From assembly GCA_043228905.1 (NCBI GenBank), contig JBHGNT010000012.1:8866001-8930000 (forward strand): a stretch of DNA of 64,000 nucleotides, read 5' to 3'. Origin of the DNA: Azolla caroliniana. Its lineage: Eukaryota > Polypodiophyta. Each line of letters starts with the position of its first letter. Positions within the stretch are counted from its first letter, which is position 1. Position numbers and translations under genes: made by a program. Below the pieces are notes generated by a model, which made no database searches, was not told the origin of the DNA, and worked only from the letters and a program-made list of their open reading frames with translations. Shown piece by piece: positions 9,660 to 18,787 of the stretch.

Positions 9660-12600
9660 TCAATTAGATTCCTCCATGTCTTCATTTTCATCCGGCCTAT
9701 TATGTTCATCGTCGAGGTAATCGAGGTCAGGATCCTTGTCTTGTCTTTTCTTGAAAAGCTTTACTCTTTTCCCCGCAATGGGTACGGCCAACCTTGATCC
9801 GTCTAGTTCCGCAAGGTGGTATGTGGCATTATCATTGGCACTTGTCACCACATACGGCCCGAACCATCTTCTTGCGAACTTCCTTGTTGTACTATGTTGA
9901 TTGTCAAGGGTGTTGTCGTAAACCAAAACCCAATCCCCTTCTTCAATCTTCTTGGGACGAAGTCGATGCGTGTTGTCGAACCGAAGTCGATGCGTGTTGC
10001 CTTCAGCATCTTTCGCGCTTTTTCTAAATCTTCAGGTCTTCTTTCAAGTTGCCTTATCCGCGCTGCTAATAACTCTTCTCGGCTCATCTCGTTCCCCCAC
10101 GGTATCGCTACCCATGAGGCGATCGTCCTTTCGATGGGCATAATCGGCTTTTGTCCATACATAAGCTCCGTCGGCATATACCCTGTCACCGAGCTATGTG
10201 TCGTTCTATCGGCCCACAAGGCATAGGGTAATAGTCGTGGCCAATTCCCGACTCGACCGTTGCATGCCCGTACGATGGCTTTAACGATAGGTCCTTGCCC
10301 TCGCTCAATCTTCCCATTTGCTTCCGGATTGTAGGCAGTCGTGAGGGAGAGCTTCACGCCTAGTCTTTCGAAGAGCGCCGTCGCTTCGTGCGCGTCCAAC
10401 TCCCCTCGGTCGGCCACTATCTTCCCTACACATCCATATCGGCAAACAACATCTTCAAGTAGAAATTTGCAAACGGCTGAAGTCGTCTTATTTGTCAAGG
10501 CTCGTCCTTCCACTTGATTTGTCAAGTCTTCCCTTGCCAACGCTAAGTACTTCATTTGTCCCACTCCCATTGGCATCGAGACCAGATCCACCATCCATTT
10601 GAAGTGTATGGTGAGTGGGTATGTCGGCTTTAACTCATCACGATGACGTATATTTGAATATACTTGGCAAGTTTCGCATGTGGACACGAAATGGAGTACA
10701 TCTTTGTACATGCTTGGCCACCAGTACTTCTCCTTCAACTTTTCGAACGTCGCCCATGTTCCTCTATGACCTGCCCAAGCACTCTCGTGGAATTCGGTCA
10801 TGAGCGTCTCTTGCTCTTCTTTCTTTACCACCACTCGACGTGGTATTCCTGTCCTTCTTTTTGGATGTCGCCAAAGGAATCCTCCCTTCAAGAAGTATCG
10901 GTAAGCTTTCTTTCGGATTCGTAGGGCCTCCTCCTTTGTCAACGAAGCATCTGCCGTCAATGTTCTTAGGAATCTACCGATGAGTAACCACTCTCCTTCG
11001 TACTCGTTCTCGTTGAAGGCGTGGAGGGTTTGCGTGTCCTGGTCTTCCGCCGACAATCGAGCCATCTTGAAGAAGTCCAGGGCGACATCTTCATCTTCCG
11101 AAACCATGTTACTTCCATTTGAAAATCTTGCCCTCGACAGCATGTCAGGCATGGCGTTCTTCTTCCCTGCGATGTGACGGATCTCTGGGTTTAAAGACTT
11201 GATGTAGGCGATCCACCTTAGCATAGCAAGATCTGGGGTCGCACATCCCGAGACCATTCCAAGAATTGGGAGACAATCTGTCTCTATTATCACTTCTGAC
11301 CCGATCAGGTAATCTTTGTCCGTCTTCACTGCCGACACAATACCCCAAAGTTCCCGCTTGACTTGGGCATATCTTTGTTGCCGTTCGCTGAGAACCTTTG
11401 CTCCGAACCGGACGGCATATCGCGCATTATCTTCACCTTCTTGATTGATGACCCACCCGATTCCGGTTGGGCTCGTATCTACGGTCATGAAAATTGGTTT
11501 CCCTTCGGCATAGTCGGCCTTCCTTAGTGCCGGAGCTTCAAGAAGCAGTTTCTTTAATCTTCGCATCGCCTCTGTGTGCTCGTCTCGCCATTCGAACTTT
11601 ATTCTTTTCTTTAGTAGTCCATATAACGGTTCGGCGACATCAGCATAGTGAGGAATCCATATATGATAAAACATGCACGCTCCAAGGAACCTTCGAACCT
11701 CCGTTTGGTTTTCGCATTCTTCTTTCATGTCTTGGATTGCGTTCACTTTGGATGGCGAGGGCTTCCGGCCGTATGCTCCACACAAGTGACCTACCACCAA
11801 GATCTCCGGTTGTCCGAATGCGGATTTTTCTCCCGAAAATGTCAAATTCGCATCTTCGAGCCTTTGAAGCACCTTCTCGCAATCTTTCATATGATCCGCA
11901 ACGAACTTTCTACAACCTTCCTTATCTTTCGATTCATCTTTCTCCTCATCCGAACATCCTTTTATCGGAATATCATCCAAGAATGGCATCGTGATGTCCG
12001 GAATGCAATCCTTCAAGACTTTATTCATGGCATTCACCATATGAGCCACCGAGTTCGTTGCGCCTTGGGGTAAGGTACACATCCGCACAAGCCCGATCGG
12101 AGTCCTCATGGTTGTAATGTCCCGACTGTCGATCGCCAACTGGAATTGGTCATATCCGGAGTAGAGATCGCCAATGGAGTAGATGGACCGGCCCGCAAAC
12201 GCTTCAGCAAATTCGTCCACGCTCGGACCGATTCCGGCATTTCGAATTGTCACCTTGTTGACGGGTTGAAGATCTTGGATGAATCGCAATGATCCATTCT
12301 TCTTCGGCACCGTGAACCACCTATTGGAATAAGGAGCATTCGACGGTTCTAGAATTCCCATACTCACCTTCTCCTTTAAGAGCTCGATCAGCTTCGGAAG
12401 GTGTGCTCTCGGAACCGGTATCGGTTTCAAATTCCAAGGTACATGAGGCACCGTGAAGATCACCATTGGCTCTATAACCTTTGGGTCGGCGCATCCGATT
12501 TCTCGTGGGAAGAATGCGAAAGCCTTCCCATGTCTCTCAAGCATATCGCGAAACATTCGCTCCTCTTCAGGGAGAAGGAAATCCTCCTTTCCAACTCGTA

Positions 12601-13140
12601 GCTTCCCCTTCGTTTCTTTGGTGAAGTCATGACCTATCTTCTTCGGATCTCTTAAGCTTGGATCGTTAGCGACTTCCTTCATCTTTTGCCAGCTATCTTC
12701 CGGTAGCGGAACCGCAACTGGCTTGATCTTCTTATCCACCGTTTTATATTTCTTGTTGATGTCAGCTTCCTTCATCGAGATGCCATGACGGTATTCATCG
12801 ATGATAGCGTACATGTTGACGGAGTTAACCGAAATCACGCATTGGTTGTGAAGATAGCTCAAGTCCACGACGTCCTCGATTTCGCCGATGGTGTCGTTAA
12901 ATGAGGCTTCTTCCATAATATGAGTCACGAACACTCCTTCTTCTATTATGTTCTCTTCTTTCAGCATCTTCTCGAATTCTTGTATCCGGTGCTTGTGCTT
13001 CTTGTCGGGTAGTACTAGTTTACATGCGCCACTAGGTGTGACACATGTTGCTTCTCCTTGCAATCCACGCACTCTTCTTTCTTGTGGGGTCTTGTGATTG
13101 CTCGGACTATTTGTGCCCCATGCTTCAATAGTCCGCTCTA
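9660..13140 (-). pseudogene. gypsy pol: RT, RNase H, integrase (B)
   Basis: A long open frame spans 9845-13072, extended upstream in the same frame to the gag stop near 13131. In order: an N-terminal linker, reverse transcriptase (YSGYDQFQLA, LPQGATNSVAH, MPFLDDIPIKG), RNase H (TVDTSPTGIGW, RELWG, ETDCLP, MPDMLSR) and integrase (HHCC with CETCQ, then WMVDLVS, VADRGEL, NGKIERG as the DDE triad). Near 9958-10005 a 24-bp direct repeat plus a frameshift move the C-terminus (GPY/F-like FGPYVV, then VPIAGKRVKLFKKR) into another frame. The RT box is FLDD, not YxDD. No chromodomain is visible. Confidence 0.9.
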
Positions 13141-13141
13141 A
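13131..13141 (-). promoter_or_regulatory. putative -1 frameshift site at gag/pol junction
   Basis: Gag ends GAT TTT TAG A on the minus strand. The pol frame is the -1 frame and is open across this point, starting GFLERT. Element C has the same ten bases and the corresponding pol residues GFLDRA, so slippage on the T run before the stop codon is a reasonable inference. Confidence 0.5.
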
Positions 13142-13854
13142 AAATCCGAGGATTCGCCTCCGAGACTATCTCGATTCCTTTCATGATTGGCTCGCACTGT
13201 TAGGAATTGGACCGATCTTTGGTTGTCAAGACTCTTTATTCGTGCGAAGGCCGCCCGCTTCACCGCGATCCAGTCCGCTACGAGCCCATTTGCTTGGGTA
13301 TCATCTTCGAGAAGAGTCCCCAACTCCCGTCTATCCTTTATGTCCACGGCCTTCAAGAAGTACAAAGTCTTGTCCTCTTCAAGCAACACTTGGTCCGTAT
13401 TGGGGAGACGACTAAACATCTGGTCGAATTCGTCGTACACCCTCGAGACGCTCATCTTCTTATTCTTCTTCTCTATCCACTTCATTAGGGCATGTCGAGT
13501 CATCCTCGTTGAGTCTTCAGTCACGAACTCCGCTAGTATCGTTTTCTAGAACTCGGACCATGTTGTCTTTCCTTCTTGAAGCTCGATGACGCGTCTTTGG
13601 ATGTTGTTGGCGACAACTCTCTTGAAGCTTGCGATTTGACATGCCTCGGACACGTCCCTTTGATTCATCTCCCTCTTATATGCATCAAGGAACTTCGTAA
13701 CGTTCCTTCCATCGAATTGGCCCTCGAGCTCTACGACACGATCGACAGCCTTCTCCACGCTCACGTCGTTGTCCCGAGATCTCATCATTTGCTCGACGAT
13801 TAGCATCATCCTTTCGAGCTCTCTTGCTTGGTTGCTTGAGGACACCATCTCCAA
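13138..13854 (-). pseudogene. gypsy gag with internal deletion (B)
   Basis: The ATG at 13852-13854 follows the primer-binding site by about 40 bp. The capsid-like region matches gag of element C (ERMMxxxEQMMR, then TKFLDAYKREM, then VIELQEGKTTWSEF). A stop near 13544 interrupts it. After TDQVLLEEDKTLYFLKAVDIKDRR and WIAVKRA the frame passes straight into AFARIKSLDNQRSVQFLT, which in C lies behind the protease. About 450 residues, including the zinc knuckle and protease, are therefore missing, without loss of frame. Confidence 0.85.
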
Positions 13855-13890
13855 GTATTAATCTCGACTTGATCCTTCCTACCGCCTCTG

Positions 13891-13907
13891 TCACGTCGGG
13901 TTCACCA
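13891..13907 (-). promoter_or_regulatory. primer-binding site of B
   Basis: The minus strand reads TGGTGAACCCGACGTGA, identical to the site in element C (42720-42736). It starts with TGG, as expected for pairing with a tRNA CCA end, but I cannot name the tRNA. Confidence 0.7.
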
Positions 13908-13915
13908 CTTAATTA

Positions 13916-14858
13916 TGTCGTGAAGATCCGTCACTACGCGCGGATCGTGAGGCGAAACCGCCGGGGTTCTGGACCAGAAGGATTTAGAGTCGATACAAGC
14001 TTTGGCGAGAAAGTACTTAAGATAGATTGAGAAAGAGAGAAGTTGAGATTACACGATTGATTTGAAAACGAATTTCTTCCTCTTAATTTTCATAAAAAAA
14101 ACCGTGTTTTTCTCCTCCCCCTTCCCTCTTTTATAGATGCTCTCATGCATATGATGCATGTGAGGGTACAAGACATGCATAAATTGCATGTTTGCCATTT
14201 GGCGCTTAAGTATTACATGTGGTGCATGCTAACCATGTCACTCATTTTAGCTCTCATGGATGAGAATTTACATGTAAAAGTACAATGATAGAAACATAAT
14301 TTCAACTAAATACTATGGCTTAATGGTAAGCCATTTGACTCCTAACTTGGAGGTGCAAGGTTTGAATCCATACTTGCCCTCCTTGTATATGTATATATTT
14401 TTATATATTTATTTTATCTAGTCGCCGGTTCGCCGGATGCCGACGCCAACGCCGGACGGATCACCGGCTCCATCGCCGGACCGGTTTTGGTTGGCCAAAA
14501 CCCTTTTCGAGTAGCTAGCCACCTCCACTCTAAGTTCAAGTTACCTTGAACTCTCTATGCTCCACACATAGACACAAAGATAATATCTTATGCTCCACCT
14601 TATATATGATGAGAGCCGTATTTCTCGTGCCTATGTGGGATATCTCACAATTTTCTCTTTTCTTTTCACAAACTTTATACCCTCATATCTTGACATTTAG
14701 TTGTCTATTTCTCGTGTAATAAAGTGCATTCGAAACCTCCATCATTTTGTACTTAGATATTAAAAATGTTATCTTCACAATTATTGTATTACGTGATTCA
14801 TACTCGATTTTGTACGTTTTATGGGATTTTCACACTATTGCCGAAAATCTTCACGACA
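13916..14858 (-). repeat. 5' LTR of B (right copy, complete)
   Basis: Runs from TGTCGTGAAG to CTTCACGACA and is followed by ACGGT. It includes the TATA box (14128-14136, minus strand), the GCCATTTGGCG block (14194-14204) and a tRNA-like module (A box 14316-14326, B box 14359-14369). Confidence 0.93.
14316..14369 (+). other. tRNA-like module in B 5' LTR
   Basis: Same box pair as at 8924-8977 (TGGCTTAATGG and GGTTTGAATCC, 43 bp apart). Its presence in both LTRs shows it was part of the element when it inserted. Confidence 0.6.
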
Positions 14859-15534
14859 ACGGTTCCGACAGATTATCGGAAGCTCAATCTATTTGACGAT
14901 CACACAACCGGATTTTAGTTACCCGGCTGCCTTGATCAGTTAATTTATATCGCAACCCATGACTGAACACTTTCAATGCACGCAACGGATATTGCGATAT
15001 GTCAGTGGCGCGAAAGACATGGCGTTGTTGTATTGTACAAGCGTAGCCGAACAGTTAGTTGGCTACCCGGATGTTGATTCGGCCGGAAATGCCCACGATT
15101 GTAGACCCACATCTGAATACGCATTCTCATTTGGAAGTGTAATGATCACGTGGAGCAGTAAGAAGTAGCTGACAATGGCATTGTCTAGGTCGGAGGCCGA
15201 ATATCGAGGGGCGATTGTTGCTACGTGCGAAGTCATTTGGCTGGAACGACTATTACGGGATTTGCATGTGGAGTTGTCCAATCAGACGATGATCTATTGC
15301 AATAACCTCAACAGCATCCACCTTGTGAAGAACCCTGTATTCCACGCCCGGATGAACCACATTGAGGTGCACTACCACTTTGTCCGCGAGCGTGTCCTTT
15401 TTGGTGAAGTCGAACTGGCGTACGTTCCGACGGGTCGGGAGGTTGCCGACATTTTCACCAAGCCCCTTGGTCTCAACAAGTTACGACATTTCTCAGGTGA
15501 GTTGGGTTTGCATCACCTCGACACGCCGAACTAA
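14859..15534 (+). pseudogene. copia RT end and RNase H (J)
   Basis: Continues J after element B: RFRQIIG, then the end of reverse transcriptase with a stop near 14940, then RNase H (YPDVDSAGN, CNNLNSIHLVKNPVFHAR, HYHFVRERVL, VADIFTKPLG). A TAG after SSKK at 15166-15168 replaces a Gln codon. The frame ends HLDTPN and a stop at 15532-15534. The first RNase H Asp context (DVDSAG) is altered compared with DADWAG in D. Confidence 0.85.
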
Positions 15535-15856
15535 GACATGGTCGGACATAGTTAAGGGCCTAAAGAATGAAGACGAATTGGAGACAACCAATTCGGGTGA
15601 AAGCGGGAATGGATTGGAAATGTTCGATTTGGATATGCTGAATCAACTGAGGGCCAAATGGAGTAAAGGGCAGCGAAAGAGACGCCAACACCGCAACAGC
15701 AAGGGAGCTGAGAGTAGACGAGCCGACCGAAAGGGTCGAGGAGCGCGGAATCCGACGGGTCGAGGAGCGCGAGCGAGTTGTGAAGCCAAGAGAAGACAGA
15801 GCGAAGATCCGGAAAAACATAGGGAACCTCAAGTTGAGCTTGAGGGGGAGTGTTGA
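15535..15856 (+). CDS. C-terminal extension after RNase H (J)
   Basis: Open in a frame different from RNase H. It matches the extension of element D in order: TWSDIVKGLK, an acidic Ser/Glu-rich stretch, LRAKWSKGQRKRRQ, KGRGARNPTGRGARA, and PQVELEGEC followed by stop. The final VELEGE is encoded by the polypurine tract and the last Cys and stop by the first six bases of the 3' LTR (TGTTGA). Basic and Arg/Gly-rich; function unknown. In J a deletion of about 300 bp relative to D seems to have put it out of frame with pol. Confidence 0.6.
15840..15850 (+). promoter_or_regulatory. polypurine tract of J
   Basis: TTGAGGGGGAG directly before the 3' LTR; the same 11 bases occur at both tracts of element D. 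Confidence 0.85.
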
Positions 15857-16282
15857 GAGACGAGCTCAACATTAGGTGCGTAAATGGGTGCGTAACCCAG
15901 TGCGTAGACTGGGTGCGTAAAATCGTACGCAAAATATGGCCATAGCGGTATGTAAACTGAGAGGCTGTTAGAATGTTATTCCTCGTAAGGAATAATTGTG
16001 GGAGTAAGTGTCGGATGCTCATTTATGAGCAGTCAGGTACTGTAAGTACTTGTGTCAGCCCAATAGTCAGCGCTTGTATAAAAAGGTGCTCATTGAGCAC
16101 GAAGGATGTATAGAGAACATACAAGGAACTATTTTGAAAGTAGTTTCGTTTTGCTCTCTCTCTCTCTCTCTTTGTCTCTCCCTCTCTTTCTCTGTGATTC
16201 TTGTGTTTTACGGAACTGTCGTACTTCCGAACCGTGTACTCTATGTATTTCGCATATGCTTCCGCACACGTATTCTTTTACA
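15851..16282 (+). repeat. 3' LTR of J
   Basis: Runs from TGTTGAG to TTTTACA (432 bp). TATAAAAA at 16077-16084 sits in the same context as the TATA box of LTR D (CTTGTATAAA). A CT-rich run at 16156-16195 follows the TATA box. Confidence 0.88.
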
Positions 16283-16841
16283 AAAGATTTTAGTGAAAAA
16301 GACGCCAAAGGAAGGAAGAAAGAAGAATAGAAGAGACGACGATGAAGAAGATGAGGAAGATAAAGAAGATGAAGAAGAAGAGAGAAAAGAAGACATAAAC
16401 CAGTCTTCACTCTAAGTGTGATAATCACAGAAGATAGAAGAAGAAGACGAAGAAAAGAGAAACCTATCATGAGTGTGATATTTGTAGATGATTCCTCAAT
16501 CCATGAAGGCATAATTGTAAATAATTACAATTTGAAGTAGAACATCCTGATACACACTTACACTGATTTATAGAATAAGGGAATGTCGACATTCATATTA
16601 CTACAAGTATTTTAGGATGTGAAATGTTTAAATGTCTTATATGCATTTTAGGATGTAGAACTATATTGTACATCACAAAATTGTGTAAACATAGATGTTT
16701 TTAATAATTTTATAGATATTTTTAGAAAGGTAAATAATTTTCAAATTCTAGAAGTATTTAATGTACTATACGTAAACTACGTATCTTACGTATTTTAAAT
16801 TGGGAGGTACTATACGCGTATTAATACGGTATATATGTACG
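16283..16841. other. unassigned DNA between J and G
   Basis: Purine-rich (GAAGA)n-like sequence to about 16470, then AT-rich DNA. Near 16765-16840 there are several ACGTA palindromic words just before the broken end of copia G, as might be left by repair. No gene recognised; the integrase of F that should lie to the left of G is not visible. Confidence 0.5.
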
Positions 16842-18144
16842 GTAGCCGACCAAGATACACTTCTCATCTTTCGCGTCCAGCTTCCTCCAATTCTCCTTCG
16901 GCACATGCACATATGCGACGCTACCGAAAACCCTCAAGTGGCGTAGATTCAGCTTCCCTCCGAAATACAGCTTATGTGCCGACACTTTTTCTCCGATCTG
17001 ATTTTGGATGTAGACCGTAGTTCGGACCGCTTCAGCCCAATAGAACTTGGGCATGCTCTTTTCTTCCAGCATTGCCCGTGCCACTTCCACAACCGACCGA
17101 TTCTTCCTTTCAGCTACGCGATTTTGCTCCCGTGTATAGCTGCAACTGAATTCACACCGAATTCCCATTTGTGGCAGATAACTGTTGAATTGGCCGGAAA
17201 AGTACTCTTTTCCGCCATCCGACCGCAGGCACTTGATCTTCCTCCCTGTTTCCCTTTCGACAAGAATTTTGAGGTTCTGGAAACAATCGAAGACTTCACT
17301 CTTCTTTTCGATGAGGTAGATCCGTGTGTGTCGAGTGTAGTCGTCCATGAAGGAGGTAGATCCGTGTGTGTCGCAATATCGACTCCCGCCAAGACTCACG
17401 TTCTGTGCTAGTCCCCATACATCTGAATGTATCAGGTCGAGCTTATTTTGACTCTGATTACGCTCGTTTGGGAAAGGAAGTCCGTGTTGCTTCCCTAGCT
17501 AGCAGGCTTCAAAAATTTGGGCCTTTCGACCACTGAATTTCGGCAATCCGAACACAACTTGTTTGGATTGCAGGTTCTGAAGCCTTTGGTAGTTGACATG
17601 GCCTATCCTCTTATGCCACAAGTCGATATCCGACTCAACTTTTTGTCCTTTCATGAACATGGCGGTGCCTAGGTCATTGGTGTCGAGGATGAACATCCTT
17701 CCATCTCTATGCCCTTGCACAATAACTTGGCCTTCTTCCTCAATGAAGCACCCGAGATGCGTGAACCGGACTTGCATCCCCTAGTTGACGATCGGTCCGA
17801 CTGACACCAGATTCTTCGTAATTGTTGGGATGTCTAACATGTTCATTAGCTTCCCTTTTTGCCCAACGTGGCTGAGGGGCACGTCACCTACATGTACGAT
17901 CAGATGCGGAGTGTCGTCTCCTGTTGCGACTACTTCAGATTGTTCCAGTTTTTGCAGATATTAGAAACACTCTTTATGGCTCGTCATATGGTTTGACGCT
18001 CCGTACTCAACATACCACACTTTATCCGATTTCGAGGTGGTCTTCTTCATCGAGTTGGCTTGGTTTCTTGTCATGAAAGTTGCCCCCTTTTCGACTTTTT
18101 CGGATCCTTCGGCATAGTGCGTCCGTTGCCAATTTCCGTGCTCG
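16842..18144 (-). pseudogene. copia protease-integrase remnant (G)
   Basis: Protease region near 17970-18060 reads VWYVEYGASNHM, so the catalytic DSG of the family is EYG. The GAG-pre-integrase HHCC segment (LWHKRIGHVNYQRLQ) lies at 17499-17777. Integrase follows at 16842-17399 with LRSDGGKEY and EQNRVAERKN retained. The first integrase Asp region is disturbed by a short insertion: a 19-bp segment at 17319-17337 is repeated at 17356-17374. The sequence stops after KCILVGY, well before reverse transcriptase. Confidence 0.85.
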
Positions 18145-18773
18145 TGACGTGAAATATGTGGATTAATCTCCGGCCACAACCGAAGCGTAGATCACTTGAT
18201 GACAATCAAAACACAGACGAAATGGGAATGGAGGAAAGTCGACAAAACAGAAAGAGAATACACAAGATATTAACGTGGAAAACCCTGAGAGGGAAAAACC
18301 ACAGGAGTCTACAGACTCCAAACTATCACTCTATAAAGTAATACAACAGGGAACACAGAGGCAACGACCTCTTGCTCACAATCTTCGCCTAGCGGCGGTT
18401 ACAACAGAGACATGCTCTGTATCGCTCTCTCTGTCTCTCTCTCTATACGGTCGTTACACCAATAACTCTATCGTCATTATTAAGTTTGCCCTAGGTCATA
18501 TCTATACTAATATGACATTCGGGCTATTTACAAATATAGCCCCAGTGGGCTCTTTGGAACATATTTACATATATGTCCCTTCCATCCGATGAGAGGTTCT
18601 CACCGGGCCTACAACATCCGGTCCTCACCGGGTCTTCCTTCCCGGGCACTCGTCATCCGGTTCTCACCGGGTCTTCCATTGCCGGGTACTCCACATCCGG
18701 ATTCGGTCTCGGCCAAGTTGCTCATCAACACTGTTCTTCTCACTTCCCATACAGAGGGACCTGTTTCCTAACA
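18145..18773 (-). repeat. 3' LTR of H
   Basis: TGACGTGAAATA to TTTCCTAACA (629 bp). It is preceded in element sense by the tract AGGGGGAGTT. It holds about three units of the 40-bp array that is larger in the other LTR. Confidence 0.92.
18590..18705. repeat. 40-bp minisatellite in H 3' LTR (short version)
   Basis: Roughly three copies of a unit containing GGTTCTCACCGGGTCTTCC and CGGGTACTCCACATCC. Compare about five copies at 23335-23525. Confidence 0.75.
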
Positions 18774-18787
18774 AACTCCCCCTTCAC

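Larger units (their letters stand above)
8544..14858 (-). mobile_element. Ty3/gypsy element B inserted in copia J
   Basis: Two LTRs (8544-9587 and 13916-14858) enclose gag and pol on the minus strand. The full LTR ends are the 10-bp inverted pair TGTCGTGAAG and CTTCACGACA. The left LTR lacks its first 28 or so bases, so its duplication is gone; a short microhomology (AC/ACG) at the junction suggests deletion after insertion. The right flank starts ACGGT. Reading across the insertion, the copia reverse transcriptase of J continues in the same frame. Gag has lost its zinc knuckle and protease by an internal deletion, so B is not autonomous. Confidence 0.93.
7373..16282 (+). mobile_element. deleted Ty1/copia element J, split by B
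   Basis: Coding parts lie at 7373-8543 and 14859-15856 and the 3' LTR at 15851-16282; gypsy element B occupies 8544-14858. The 5' LTR and gag N-terminus are absent. An internal deletion joins the gag zinc-knuckle region directly to the segment just before reverse transcriptase, removing protease and integrase. Sequence, LTR start (TGTTGAG) and C-terminal extension place it in the same family as element D. The 5' flank is lost, so no target-site duplication can be read. Confidence 0.85.

Noticed and set aside
15535-15856. Envelope-like ORF of a Sirevirus in J and D
   Set aside because: No signal peptide, transmembrane segment or coiled coil is visible; the sequence is basic and Arg/Gly-rich. 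Only the position is comparable.
16283-16470. Coding sequence for a Glu/Lys-rich protein
   Set aside because: The (GAAGA)n-like composition gives charged open frames on any reading; no other evidence supports a gene.
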